A stretch of DNA of 64,000 bases from Gossypium raimondii (GCF_025698545.1 NC_068575.1:60335980-60399979), one strand, 5' to 3'. Shown: positions 1 to 12,086, counted from the first letter of the stretch. Translations and numbers: made by a program. Notes: generated by a model not told the origin, from the sequence alone.

Positions 1-976
1 CTTCACACTTTATGACCTTATTACTGTTATAGATAAAATGTTGTTATAAAATGTTACTATTAAATCTCTCTATATATAGCTCATTCACCCACCTAAATAC
101 CAATCCCTAATAAATTTATGACTGCAATTCCTATATAATTATTAATATTGCCAGTTTCATACCCAATACATTTTATTTCTGGGTGTACCATCGCTCTTTT
201 GAGTATTTCCGATTCAAATACTCGTTAAATTCTAATATTAGATTATCATCCATAAAAATTCTTGAATACTTGATATCTAATTTTATAATTCAAATAGCAT
301 CTTATATCTGAATCTACTATCCAAAAATGAACTATAGATTTCATAGTTAACAAGCTGCTGACATGGTGATAAACTCTTATGAAGCATTAAATCTTTTGTG
401 AGGCATCAAGTCAAAGCTATATTTCGGGAAATTATAATAAAAATTGAATATAAGTTTTATTTTAATAAGCTGACCGGGTCTTCGTTTAGTTGATATCTGC
501 ATTGTTGCCAATGCAGGAAGACATAAGTTTAAGCACACTAAAATGCATTTATTTTCCTACTTAAAAGTTGAAGAGAGATTATGAATAATTCTAAGCATTG
601 TATTAAAAATTTTATCTTATTAAATGTTAAATGCAATGGCCTAATTTGAATTCTCTGGGTTTTTTTTTACTATTTGAACCAATTTTAGATTGGCTCAAAT
701 GGTTTCAGTTCTTTATATAAGACCTGACCAGTCAAAGCTTCAAATTCTCTATTCAACCGGTTCAATCCATTAGTCCGATATTTTCGGACCTGAAAAAATA
801 GAAAAGAATCTACTTGCTTAGTGCTTACAGTTACAGGGACAACACAAAGTGAGGCAAATTGTCCACAATCCAAACGGAAAGAAGCGGATGACAGAAAGAG
901 AGGACTTAACAGTTAACTATAAAAGCAAATACAGAAACTAGCCAACAAGACAAATTACCATATACATTTATAACAT
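1..976. other. Intergenic, downstream of MIS12, with one SINE copy
   Basis: AT-rich sequence without a supportable coding region. A degenerate tRNA-like SINE copy lies at about 483-603 and is listed separately. The short open frame at 685-873 (minus) shows no codon pattern or similarity I recognise. The 3' untranslated region of MIS12 probably occupies the last few hundred bases before 977. Confidence 0.5.
483..603 (+). mobile_element. tRNA-like SINE, copy A (degenerate)
   Basis: The stretch shares an ordered set of words with three other places in the window (about 6563-6726, 44401-44562, 49201-49325). These are a GTTGATAT-like start, a run resembling TTGCCAATGCAGGAAGAC, a box-B-like GTTTAAGCAC in place of GGTTCGAGTGC, then GCATTTATTTTCCTA and a tail near AATAATTCTAAGCATTG. 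The order of an A-box-like and a B-box-like element fits a tRNA-derived short interspersed element. Copy A is the most diverged in its B box. The family name is not known to me. Confidence 0.5.
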
Positions 977-3950
977 CTACATCTTCTTCAGTTCCGCTAG
1001 AAATTCGTGAAGATCATCCAACTTTGCGTTCGAAAGGCCTGCATTTCAAATGAGAAGAAAAAAAAACATGAAAATTACATCACACGGTGGAGCAGGGAAT
1101 ATACACATAGTAACTGTGCAGGTGTACAGAAACAGCAAAATTTGTACCCTTCTTGGGGTTCACGGTGAAGTAATCGGTAAGTGAATTGTGTATCCTCTCG
1201 GCTCGTTCATGTTCCATTTTTTCCGCCTGCCTGGTCTTTAGCTTCTTCATTTTGACACGGAGTTCAGTTGCAGTTTGCATCATTTCTGCAGGAAAGAAAG
1301 ATTACAGGTAAATACCATGATGAATTAACTCAAAAACTAGTGCTTTAAAAAATCTGACCAGATAGCAATTACAAGTTCAATAATTATGAAAGGCTAACTT
1401 TTACGTGTACAACGTCAAAAAGGGAATTCCATTTTTGGTGCAAGCAAAGACTATCTTGCCAGCAGCCACGTGGTGGTAGGAGATGTAGAACCGATAATTC
1501 CAGCAATTAGGATTCAATCCTTAACAGTCCCAAATACCAGAAAGCACAATCTCATGGAGTTAATGCAGTACAAGGCAACTTAAATTACCTTGAAACATGT
1601 CCTGTACAGAGGTGTCTTCATATAACTGCAATGCCTCATTAATAAGTCCAGCACAATGCCCACTAGAAGCAGACTGTCTTTCCAATTCTTTGAGTTCACT
1701 GTTGAGTTTATCAGTCTCTGCCCCAACCTATGAAGAAGTTCTCTTTTAGACAGAGATTAAATGGGGGGGGGGGGGGGGGATTAAATAAATTCAGGCAAAT
1801 AAACATTCCAGCAATATAAGTACATATAACCATTACAAATTCCTTTTACCAATGTTAATTTATTCCTTAACGAGTCCAACTCCGCATCCACATCTGGATC
1901 AGCTAAAGCATCTTGAATCGTTGAAGAACTAGCAAGTAACTCATCCTAGAAAGGAAAATAAATGAAAGTTCACAATTATAACTAAAATAAAGAAATAAAT
2001 TTAACAAGATAAAAAAAACTAAAGCAAATTTTGAACAAAGCTACACATGCATTTATGTAGTGTTTTCCATATATTTTCTTTTTCTAGACTTCTACATTTT
2101 GTTAACAAGCAATTTCTTTGGCATCCTTTGCGTCTGGAGAACAATAATATCAATTACTATTACTAGATCTTCATGATATGCATTTTTATCTTTGTCCCAA
2201 ATTCCCAACTATAACAAATGGTTGTTGTTTAGTAGTGCCTCTTACCAATCCCAATAAAGGCCAAATTATTGAGATTTCAATTTTCTACCATTACCTTGGC
2301 TCGATTATCCCTAATTTCTAATGCTATGTTTGGAAATATGAATTTGAGAATTTGGATTTAGATTTCATTTCCTACATTAATTGTGAGAATAAATGCATCA
2401 TTATGCATAAAATAATTAAAATTATGATTATGTATTTAAAGATATAAAAACATGAATATCAAAATAAGAAAGATCCATAGGAATTTCAAATTCATCACTT
2501 ATACGGGCATCCCACAAATCCATAAATTTCAAAAACAGTCATGAATGTTAAACTTACAAGTTTTTTTATCACACAATTTACACCATATTGAAATTCAAAT
2601 CCATCTTCTGAAACTCAGATTCCTAAGTACAACCTAAGTGAACAATTCACAGCTATCAATTATTTTATGCCTTCCATGTTATATCATGACAGACAGCTCC
2701 AGTCCATATCTCTTTTGTCAATTGTTTAGTCCCAATTTTGTCTAGCATTCAGTACCTTTTACATATAAACTCAACATGCAACAATAAAATCCACTTCTCA
2801 ACATGTAAGCATTTGCAACACAAGTAACACTGAACAGATATACGCACCAAGAAATTAATGATTCCTCAAAATCATAGCAAAAACATACATTTTTGGGCAA
2901 AGAAAAACCTTCAGGAACCGTAAAACAATGGCGAAGACAGTACTTCTCCCACATAGCAAGCCGCTTATCCAAACTTGATTGAATCATATTGCGAATATAA
3001 TTAACTCCCTAAAAAGAAACAAAGAGTCGAAAAGCTTAACGTGCAATTAGGAATATCACAAAATTGTTTCTTCTGCTGCATTTTCTAGTCCTCAACTATA
3101 TTTTTTCAAATCAATAATGTTAAACTCTATTGATATGTTTGGAAAACATGAGCTTGACAATTTGAACTTAGATGTCATTTGTTATGTTAACTTTGAGAAT
3201 GAAAATACATAAATTAGTTCATATTCATTATAATTATATATTTGAAAGATGAGTATGAATTTCAAATTCACCAATATATAAGCATCAAAAAATCCATGAA
3301 TTTAAAAATAATCATAAATGCTACATCTAATGTGTTTAATTACCTAATAACTACTGTGATTAAAATCCAAATCCACCTTTTGAAATATAAATTCCAAATG
3401 CAACCTTTTTAACTTATTTTCATTCAAGAATTTGGGGAAAAGATGAACACGTGCTTGAATTCAATAAATAGTAATCAACATGAGATGCATGATTGACGAA
3501 ATTAAATCATCTGAATTTTTAATTTTAGGCAAATTAATTTTCACAGCAACTATAATTAGCAAAATTTTGAAAAATATAAATCATTTTCAGCTCTAACAAA
3601 TCGACATTTCTAAACTCAGAGTAATAACACTTTATTTTTACAAAATGAAAGAGAAATTCCAGGTTACCTTGGTTAGTTCTTGGGAGCAGTCGGTAACTTC
3701 GACTTTCAAAAGTTTGGAAGCTTCTCTGCACGTTTTCAACAAAATTTTACTAACCTTTCTTGAGTGAACTCGCAGAAAAAAAATTTAAAAAGATCAATAG
3801 AAACTGAGAATGGGGGAGAGAGAGATACTGGAGATAGAAATCGAAGGCATCGTTGAGGAGATCATCCACTGTGTTCAAGGTTTCATTGATGAAAAGTTGG
3901 GGATTTAGGTTCAGAGTATCGAAAATTGCTTCACTTTCGCTGCCTTCCAT
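977..3950 (-). CDS. MIS12: MIS12 kinetochore complex subunit
   Basis: Subunit of the MIS12 complex, which links centromeric chromatin to the microtubule-binding outer kinetochore. The spliced protein is 244 residues, close to the Arabidopsis homologue. Exons (minus strand): 3829-3950, 3668-3725, 2889-3008, 1850-1945, 1589-1727, 1148-1285, 977-1038. All introns are GT-AG and the phases close to 735 bases. It starts MEGSESEAIFDTLNLNPQLF, the N-terminal Mis12 signature. Further conserved blocks are LDKRLAMWEKYCLRHCF (about residues 71-87), a coiled-coil-rich middle with DVDAELDSLRNKL, and the C-terminal LDDLHEFLAELKKM. The start is the first ATG of exon 1. Two introns carry related transposon copies and one has a 17-base G run. 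The assignment rests on recognised family similarity; the exon model is read directly from the sequence. Confidence 0.93.
1763..1779. repeat. G17 homopolymer in a MIS12 intron
   Basis: Seventeen consecutive G on the plus strand, so C17 in the MIS12 transcript. It lies about 33 bases upstream of the acceptor of exon 5 (acceptor at 1728-1730), in the branch-point/polypyrimidine region. Length is likely to be polymorphic or subject to sequencing error. Confidence 0.9.
2321..2637. mobile_element. Non-autonomous transposon-like insertion in MIS12 intron 3, copy 1
   Basis: About 316 bases in the 943-base intron between exons 3 and 4. They share the order of motifs with 3130-3406 in the preceding intron: TATGTTTGGAAA at the left, then GATTTAGATTTCATTT or a near form, a run with AAATTCA and CATCCCACAAATCCAT, and AAATCCA(T/C)C near the right end. 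The outer ends look weakly inverted. No coding capacity. The hAT-like label is inference from the TTTGG-type end. Confidence 0.5.
3130..3406. mobile_element. Non-autonomous transposon-like insertion in MIS12 intron 2, copy 2
   Basis: This shares ATATGTTTGGAAAACATGA and the downstream ATCAAAAAATCCATGAAT, AAATCCAAATCCACC and related words, in the same order, with the element at 2321-2637. It is somewhat shorter and sits in the adjacent intron of the same gene in the same orientation. No target duplication is clear. Confidence 0.5.
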
Positions 3951-4086
3951 TTTTACAATCTCTTCGATTTTTCTTTTCGTTTTTAGGGTTCTTACTCCCT
4001 TATTTCTTTTTAATTATAGAGTTCAAAATATTTCTCACTCCAGATTTTCCCGCCAAAACTATTGTGGTGGGTACTAATATTATATT

Positions 4087-4700
4087 TTAGAGTAAGCTCT
4101 AGTTAATCACCTAATTTTTACGGCTTTTTATTTTAGGGATCGAAATGTTAAATTTTTAATGATGGTTAATTCTACAAGTCATATTACATTTTTTGGTCAC
4201 TTAATTTATAAGTTATTTTATTTTGGTCATAAAAAATATTTTTAAATATAAATTAAGGTAAAAAATATTAACGATTAAAATAAAAAGTGATAGAAATTAA
4301 ATGCATTAAAAATTATTAATTTGTTCTTATTCACTCTTTGCCAAGAGATATTTGAATTGATTTCGTTAAGATTATTTGAAAACATAAAATAAAATTATAA
4401 AATTTTTAATGATATTAAATTAATTATTTTAATATTATAGTAACAAATCGGTTAACATTTTAGGGATAAAACAATAATTATAAAAAAATATTTTTCAGAA
4501 TGACCAAAATGAAAGTGATTTAGAAGTTAGGAGATCAAAATAAAAGTGTAAACATGATATTACATGTATAGCTTATCACCTTTAGAGATTTAACGTTTGG
4601 GTCATTAAAATGAAAGCACTTTAAAAGTTGGATGAAGAAATTGCAAAAACTCCATTTTCGGCGGCTAAAATAAATGACCAATTAAGTTATTAACATGTTT
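4087..4700. mobile_element. Inverted-repeat element next to the MIS12 promoter
   Basis: The left part contains GTTAATCACCTAATTTTTAC, TTTGGTCACTTAATTTATAA and TTTTATTTTGGTCAT. The right part contains the reverse complements in order (for example GAATGACCAAAATGAAAGTG, then CTAAAATAAATGACCAATTA). The arms are diverged and AT-rich, with no open frame. It begins about 140 bases upstream of the MIS12 start codon, so it may bound or overlap the promoter. Class (MULE-type MITE or other) is not determined. Confidence 0.5.
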
Positions 4701-5044
4701 TATTTGTTTTTGGTTTTTTTTTTTCATTAAGATATTACATCATATATATTACAATATCACAACCTATTTTGTTTGACATATGAATTATTCATATTTTAAA
4801 ATTTTGAGAATGATTATCGACAATAAATATTTTAAGCATCTATTTTTATTTTATTTTTGTCTAAGAAGTTTTGATAAATTCTTCATTTTCTTTTTTCTTG
4901 AATAAAAATTATTATGTCATTTATCTTCAATAAAAATTTAATTTAAAAATAGAGGATCTTTTTAACTTACAAATATATTAATAAAATAAAAAGATGCATA
5001 CTTTTAAATATATTTTAAGGAATTAAAAAAAGAAACCACATTGT

Positions 5045-6125
5045 ACGCCTCCTAACTTCCTTTAACTATAGCAACTATCATATTTGTTGTTCTTGGCACA
5101 AAACGAAGCTTAACATACCAATCTTTCACCATCCAATTACAGATCTCCAACCCAACCCAAGAGCTTCCCCGTCTCTCATTCCCAAGTATTAAATCCACTG
5201 TCGTTTTACTATCACTCTCAGTAACCAAACGACACACCCCTTGCTCCCATGCCAATTGGAGTCCATCCATAATCACGTGTAATTCAGCTTCTAACACTGA
5301 GTTAACTCCCAAATTTCGACCATACCCAAACATCCAATTTTTCTTATGATTCCTCACTAAACCCACGACAATGGTGATTTCAGATCTTATGTCAACTCCA
5401 CAATCCGTATTAAGCTTTAACCACCCCAATGGTGGAAACTCCCACATTGAAACTGCCGAATCACACGAATCAGAACACAATCACATAACCACCCTTCCCC
5501 ATGATAGACTCATTGTAACCATTACATTGGTACTTAGATTTTGCTCATTAAAAATAATCATATTTCTACCTTTCCACTGTCTGCACGGGATATTAGCAAA
5601 AATTATCTCCCAATGGATTCCTTTCACCAAATATTTCTTCTCATTCAAGACATTATGCAACAACCAGTCCTCAATTTTCATAGCAAAGAAGTCATTATGG
5701 AGATTAATAAGAACTAACCTCTTCTATACTGTTTGAGCCACCAAACACGTTCTCAAGATTAATATTTTCCACCACGTGACCACAAATAAAACACGACCCA
5801 TCGTCTGTTAGGCCTCTCCTGCATCTTTCAACACTTGTTAACAACCAGCCATGCACATTCATAGGAATTGTCGAATTCTTTGCGGGACCTTAACTTTCCA
5901 AATTATTTTCCATTCAACATTCACATCATTCCACGACTCTTATTTCAAAGTTTTGTATCCCCTGGCCACTGTGTACGTCCTCGATGCGGCAGCCTTCCAT
6001 ACGCAACTATCATTTTCTTCATCAACTAGCTGCAATCTTGATTCTGCTGGCAAGTGAATGATCTCATGCAACAATGCACCAATAAAAGAAGAGCAATTCC
6101 AATCCCCATCTAATGATTCCGTCGC
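5045..6125 (-). mobile_element. LINE 3'-end remnant (zf-RVT and RNase H)
   Basis: Truncated, broken L1-type retrotransposon. Reading the minus strand from 6125, one meets the usual pre-zinc-finger linker (WKIIWKVKVPQRIRQFL), a zf-RVT zinc finger (ERCRRGLTDDGSCFICGHVV at about 5780-5840), and then an RNase H domain in the frame at 5052-5480. In that domain LNTD, LEAELHVIMDGL and ESDSK supply the first three acidic active-site positions. The last region (RFVPRTTNMIVA) lacks the usual aspartate. Stops and frame changes separate the parts. The endonuclease and core reverse transcriptase are absent. Confidence 0.85.
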
Positions 6126-7641
6126 AAATATTTAACACTCTAAGTATATGTACTGATAAACATTTTCATTCAAAATATCATTATTAAAAATAATAGAAAT
6201 TGAAATTAATTATAAATTAAACAAAAATAGTGCGTGATGCGAATAACACTTGTATTTAAAAAATCGATGAAATATTGCAATTCTTATCGATTTGTTTTTT
6301 ATTTATTTAACTTATTGGTTTTTATTTATTTTTCAATTATTCTTAATCGCGTTACGTCACTCATTAATAAAATCGATATATTTATAACAGCTAAAAGTAC
6401 ACAATATGGCAGTAATAAGCTACTGGTGGAACATAATCGGAGACGGAGAAGGTTTTGGGTTTCGAAATTTTAAAAATTCCCTTATTTTCTTTTCTGAAAT
6501 TTTCCTAGAATTTCTTATTGTTTTTAGAGGGAAATATTATTAATTCTTTTACTATTTTTTAATATTAATCTCATTACAGGTTCTTATCAAATATGCTTTT
6601 TTTCATATAATATCTAAAATTACTCATAATTCCTCGCAACCCTTAAATAGGAGGAAAATGCGCTTTAATGCACTCCTCTTACACTGATAATAATATCACT
6701 GTTAACCCAACTAGAACTTAATTGACATATTTTTACTATTTTAAAAGTTAAATTCTTTCGAAATAATTTGATGTCACCTTCTACCGTTAATTTATACTGC
6801 ATTCGAAATTTAAATCCTACGTGCTATATTTAAATAAGTATCTTAAAACCAAATTTTATCAAAAACCGACCACCTTATCTAAAAATAATTTACTAAAAAC
6901 CTGTCCATCAAAGTGGCCAATATTTTTGAAATCATTATTATAGGATCAAATTGAATCAAAACACGAGGAATGAGAAGTAATTTGTCAACTCTACCGTGAT
7001 TTCAATTTGAGATGATAAAATTCAAACTTTTTTTTTATTTGAAAGGTGGGTGTGGGACGAATGGATTTTGAACAATTATGATCATTACTTGTCTTTTATT
7101 GACCCACTATATTATATAAAATTATCATTTTATTATTGTATATATAAGCTATTAAAAGAGAAAATTTTAGTAACATAATATATATAAAAATTATGTATTT
7201 TATGTCTAAATATTTTCTGAACAATTATGTTTAAATATTTATTTGATTTTAAAATATTAAAATTTAAAATAAATAGTAAAATCAAATTGAAACAAAGTAA
7301 AATAGAGCGAACATTTCGATATTTATAGAAATACTAATAATTTTCAGAATCAAATATTTATAATAGAGCGAGCCAAGTAACAAAACATAACATGCCAATT
7401 ACAAATCGATAATAAATTTAATAATATTTACTCTCATTTCTCTACATAATAATAACAATAATAATAATAGATGGCAAGACATGGGAATCTGATTTTGACA
7501 GTAAAAGAATGAGACACCTGTCCTAGAATGAGTGGGGCCACGTCTCACAGGTTAAAACCAGCCAAAACAACGGGGCCACGCGAGTACATCATGTGAAATG
7601 ACACGTCAGCAAAAGGAAGCCACTGTTTTGGTTAAATTAAA
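6126..7641. other. Intergenic with SINE copy B and a GC-rich patch
   Basis: AT-rich, without supportable coding sequence. A SINE copy lies at 6563-6726 (separate entry). About 7500-7615 is a short GC-richer patch with GGGGCCACG twice and a TGACACGTCAG motif, like promoter or conserved non-coding sequence. No nearby gene is seen. Confidence 0.5.
6563..6726 (-). mobile_element. tRNA-like SINE, copy B
   Basis: On the minus strand the element runs from an A-box-like GTTGGGTTAACAGTGATA, through GTAAGAGGAGTGCATTAAAG in place of the B box, to CGCATTTTCCTCCTATTTAA and a tail ending CTGTAATGAGATTAAT. The same body and tail occur in copy C at 44401-44562, so the 3' boundary near AATGAGATT is probably real. 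No protein is encoded. Confidence 0.55.
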
Positions 7642-8160
7642 GGTTTAATGACAAATTTGACTTACACATATTCTTAAAATGGTCCTAACTGTATTTTTGA
7701 CCTTTTTTTTTTTTTACTATCAACCTTTGTTCCTTTTTTCAAGTTACATTTTTTTAACAGATTTGATGAAAGTACCATTAAAAAAATTTAGCGGGATGAT
7801 GTGGAATTTCAAACGTGAAATATTTTTAATGAGATAGAATTTATTATTTAGATAACCCAATAAGATAATTATATGTGAAAAATAATAATATAAATAAATA
7901 ATACATTAAATTAAAAATAACGTTTAATTTAAAGAAAACAAACGTAATTATCTAAAAATTAACTTAGTATAAAAACTTCACAAGAAACAAACGTGTGAAA
8001 GATTGAAAACTTTTGAAAGAACAAAAAATTAAAACCTTGAATTTATTCATTAAATCATTAGAAAAACGGATTGAAAAAAATGTTGATAGGCTCAAAAATA
8101 CAATTAGAGTCATTTTGACAAAACATGCAAATGTTAGTGACCAAATTTATCATTAAGTCA
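7642..8160. mobile_element. Long-TIR MITE, family 1, copy 1
   Basis: The ends are inverted: GTTTAATGACAAATTTGACT at the left and its near reverse complement (ACCAAATTTATCATTAAGTC) at the right. The match continues inward through CTAACTGTATTTTTGA versus TCAAAAATACAATTAG. The interior includes TTATTTAGATAACCCAATAA, which recurs in the related element at 24153-24682 in opposite orientation. AT-rich, about 520 bases, no open frame. This is a non-autonomous DNA transposon. Confidence 0.75.
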
Positions 8161-8890
8161 ATTTAAGATTAAATTACAAGCAACATTTTTAGTGATATTT
8201 CATAAATGGATTTAAGATTAAATTTCAAAACAACTTTCAAGCGAGTCTAATCATCCTCAATAACCCCTTTCAATGATAAAAGAAAAAATATTTTAATTAA
8301 TTATAAAATATTAAAAAGTTATTTTAAATAATAATTTAATTAATCCAGACCGATTTAAAATCTAAAAATAAAAATAAAAATAAAAAAATCTAAGAGTAAT
8401 TCAAGTCTAACCGACATATGAATATTTCTGATTGCGACCTGCTAGCCTAGCATTGTTATTTATGGCGACAATTTTCTTTTTTAATGTCAAAAGTTGTGTT
8501 TTCTTTCAAACACAATTTAAACGAGTAAAAATTTGTAATTTTACCAGTTGAAATAATGATTTAGCAATCCTAATAAAAATATAATTTTTAGATAAGTCCA
8601 CGTGCACTGCATTAGGCTATAATGGACTTCCATAAGAATTTTTCAAAAATTATGGGCTCCAGAGTCCAGATGCAACATCTATTATTGTTGTTGCCCTGCT
8701 GATCGATTTTTTTTTTCAAATCTATTTTTATATTGTATTTTTAAAATATTCTTACTAATTAAAATACAATATATATATATATATATTATAAATAAAGGAG
8801 ATACGTTCAAAAGGAACTTGTTACAGTGTGCCTGTTAAAGGCCTATAGCATTTGACACTTGGTGTAAATCAGATGGTCCCTGACTCGTCA
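8161..8890. other. Intergenic, AT-rich
   Basis: No gene or clear repeat was seen beyond a (TA)n run near 8771-8786. It ends at the 3' side of the next LINE remnant. Confidence 0.5.
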
Positions 8891-9443
8891 AGCATAATCA
8901 GGTATAACTTCAAACATTAACAATTTATTAAGCTCACTATTGGCAGCCTTAGCCATACAACCTGCCAGCCTATTATGGTCACGTGAAATATGTCGAAATT
9001 TGAGTTGTCAATTCTTTCTACATAAATCATATATCAATCGCAGCTTTGAAATGTTACTATTAGTCGCATAGCCATTTCCTATTAAAGCATTATCGCTTTC
9101 AATCACCACTTTACAAAAGCCTTTTTGCCAAGCAATGAGAAGTCCTTCATAAATCGCTTGTGCTTCTATTTGAAAATTTTCAGATGCACCGACTCTCATG
9201 GCAAAACCAAACATCCAGCCTCCGTTCAAGTCCCGAACCGCTCCTCCAACCACAATAGTGTGGTGTTTTACTGATAGTGTATCGTCCGTATTAAGCTTTT
9301 CCCATCTGTTCTCAAGTGGATACCATTTCTCTCGAAGAATAATGTTGTTGAGACTTCATGTCCAACCTCTGTATGTCAAAATGAGATTAGTACTATTACT
9401 ACTTGTCTGTTGAAAAATAAAGTCATTTCGACTATTCCAGAAC

Positions 9444-9448
9444 AGCCA
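9444..9448. repeat. Target site duplication AGCCA, left copy
   Basis: AGCCA lies directly before the TG that opens the solo LTR. The same five bases follow the closing CA at 12082-12086. Five bases is the usual duplication length for LTR retrotransposon integrases. Confidence 0.85.
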
Positions 9449-9916
9449 TGTAACGTCCCCAACCCGCATCCCTCGCCGGAACCGAGTTACAAAGCATCGC
9501 CGGAGTTTACAGATCAAACAGACTAAAATTTCAAACATTTCATATCATCAAAACAAGTCATCAAAGCATCATTTTAATCCAATTTATAAACATACCAAAT
9601 CCAAGTCAATTTGCCTAATTCATGAGCACTTAAACATAGAATTAAATTCACATGCACCTATCTAGATTTAGTTCAATTTATCATGCCATAATATGGCTTA
9701 AAAAACAAACACATATTTATATGTATAAAACCAACAAAAATTAAAGTTATAACCTCATTTACAATCAAACCATAAAATAACTATTATATAGACACCTTAG
9801 GTACATGCTGACACAAAGGATAAACGTCACCACATTTGAGTTCGGGATCGTTGTTCGATGCTGAATCGGCGATCAAAAGTTAAGTACATAACCTGCGCAT
9901 CGAAAACAAAACCGTA

Positions 9917-9936
9917 CACTGAGTATAAACTCAGTG
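9917..9936. repeat. Perfect hairpin inside the solo LTR
   Basis: CACTGAGT, four-base spacer ATAA, then ACTCAGTG: a perfect 8-base inverted repeat able to fold as an RNA or DNA hairpin. It follows the most GC-rich part of the LTR (about 9830-9915). Confidence 0.9.
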
Positions 9937-10330
9937 GTATTTCTATAATATGAATATTTAAATATAAGAAATTACAAATATACAATTGAAGTATAAACAC
10001 ATATTAATATTTAATTATTACAACAATCATATCATATTTCATTTGTTTCACAAAATATCTCAATTCTCATACTAGCTATATAAATATATTTTCAAAATTT
10101 ATTTCACATTTCATTATACAATTGCAATATCCATTCCATAGTCATTTCATGAGTATATAACTCATATATTCCATATATTTACAACATATTTCACATTCTA
10201 TTTTCAATTCACTATTTCACTTTCATTTCTCATACCATACCAGTTCAATATCAATTATAAAACTTTATAATTCATTTACCCCTATTAACACAACTCGGAC
10301 GGATACAAGGATCAAACCAAAACACACTAA

Positions 10331-10477
10331 TTTGGCACTCAGTGCCTCATCGGATAATTCGAAGTAATAAATTGACACCCAGTGTCTCATCGATTAAATC
10401 GAAGTAATTTGGCACCTAGTGCCTCATCGAATTAATCTGAAGTAGTAAATTGACACCCAGTGTCTCATCGACTCGAA
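10331..10477. repeat. Tandem dimer repeat inside the solo LTR
   Basis: Alternating units: one with TTTGGCAC(T/C)(C/T)AGTGCC and one with TTGACACCCAGTGTC, each followed by TCATCGA-like and a CGAAGTA-like run. Each of the two units occurs twice, with a dimer period of about 77 bases. GGCAC-TAGTGCC and GACAC-CAGTGTC are themselves near-palindromes. Confidence 0.85.
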
Positions 10478-12081
10478 GTCAAAGAAATCCCTGAACTCTT
10501 CAAATCCTATGGCATGCCATCTATATCCAACTCAACCCGATACAATTAATAGGGTTTAAATTCACTTTTCAAATACAACCAATGTTCATTTCAATTTAAA
10601 TAATCAATATATTCAATATATATATATATATCAATTCAATCAATATCAATTCAATAAATTCATCACATACTAAATCAATCAATTTCAATTGCAAAACACA
10701 ATAATTCTCACCTCAATACTTACCATATACATTAAATTGAATTATAACAATTAACAACTAAATTCAGATTATAGAAATACAAACTAGAAATTCAGAGCTA
10801 TTCCTCATCGACTTTATCTTTCCTCTTTTTAGTCGAGGATTCCGATACGACATTAGCTACGGAATTAAAAAAATTAAAATTCATCGATACAATACAATAC
10901 AATTCAATTTCATATTGCATATTTTTTACTCAACATTTGTCTAAATTCCAATATAGTCCTTAAACCTAGACTAATTTTATTTCTTCACAATCAATTTTAT
11001 ATTTTCATTAAATTTTCACTTTAAACTATATTTAACTCTCTAATTTCACTTAAATCCCTAAATTTCAAATTTTTCACAATTTAGTCCCTATTACTCAAAA
11101 TTTACAGTTTATTCTATAATTCAATCCTTTTCACTTCTAACTTGAAAATATACCAATTTAATCCCTAATACTAAAATTATTCAACATTAACAACATTTAA
11201 AAACTCAATAGTTTCTAAAATTTTGACATGGGTCGGGTAGTATTTAATATCAGGATTCCAAAAACATAAAAATTAAAAGAAAAAGAGACTAAATTGACTA
11301 ACCAATTGAACTATGAACAATTGAAGCCTCCAAGGTCGTGGCTGTCTCCTTCCTTTCTTTCCTTTTTCTTTTCTTTCTTTCTGTTTCGTTCCTATCTTTC
11401 TTTCTTTTTATTTATTCTTTATTTGTTTTATTATACATTATTATATTATTATTTTGTTTTATTATAATAATATATATACATATATACACTTAAATACTTA
11501 AGTAAATATATTATAATGATTTCACAAAAAATGTACCTTATGCCGCCTCATAAACAAACAATAGCATAATTACTTGTTTAGTCTTTTTAGTTTTTCTTTA
11601 ATCTATAATTCAATTTTCACCCTATATGTAATTTAGTCCTTGTACCTAATTTACTTTTAATTCAAGTAAGTTCACTTAACCAAAACCTAATTAACTACAC
11701 AACTAGCTTAAAAATATTTACGAGTCCAATTTACGGAATAGAGTCTCGAGAATGCACTTTTTTAATTTGGTCATTTTAATTAATTAACAATCAAACGTTA
11801 AAATTTCTTAAAAAACTTTAATACCAACTTAATGACACTCCGTAAATATTTATAAAAATATTTACGGCTCAGTTTATAAAAACAAGGTCCCGATACCTTA
11901 TTTTCTAAAACTACTCGAATTTAATAAATCGCTTATATAACTTAAATTATCAAATTAAATACCTTTTTAAAAATCACATTTGACTTGTAAATATTAAATA
12001 ATAATATTTACGAACTTACTCATAGGATTTGGTAGCCCCGAAACCATTATTTTCGACACCGCTGAAAAATGGGCTATTACA

Positions 12082-12086
12082 AGCCA
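12082..12086. repeat. Target site duplication AGCCA, right copy
   Basis: Directly follows the LTR end (TTACA) and matches 9444-9448 exactly. Confidence 0.85.

Larger units (their letters stand above)
9449..12081. mobile_element. Solo LTR (2633 bases), probably Gypsy-type
   Basis: Begins TGTAACGTCCCCAACCCGCA and ends GGGCTATTACA, so it has 5'-TG and CA-3' ends, and it is flanked by AGCCA on both sides. The LINE reading continues across it when it is removed. No gag or pol coding is present and there is only one LTR, so it is a solo LTR left by recombination between two LTRs. Inside are a perfect 8-base hairpin (9917-9936) and a tandem dimer repeat (10331-10477). The TGTAAC...CC start resembles plant Del/Tekay-type Gypsy LTRs; that classification is inference. 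Length is unusually long but within the range for such elements. Confidence 0.85.
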
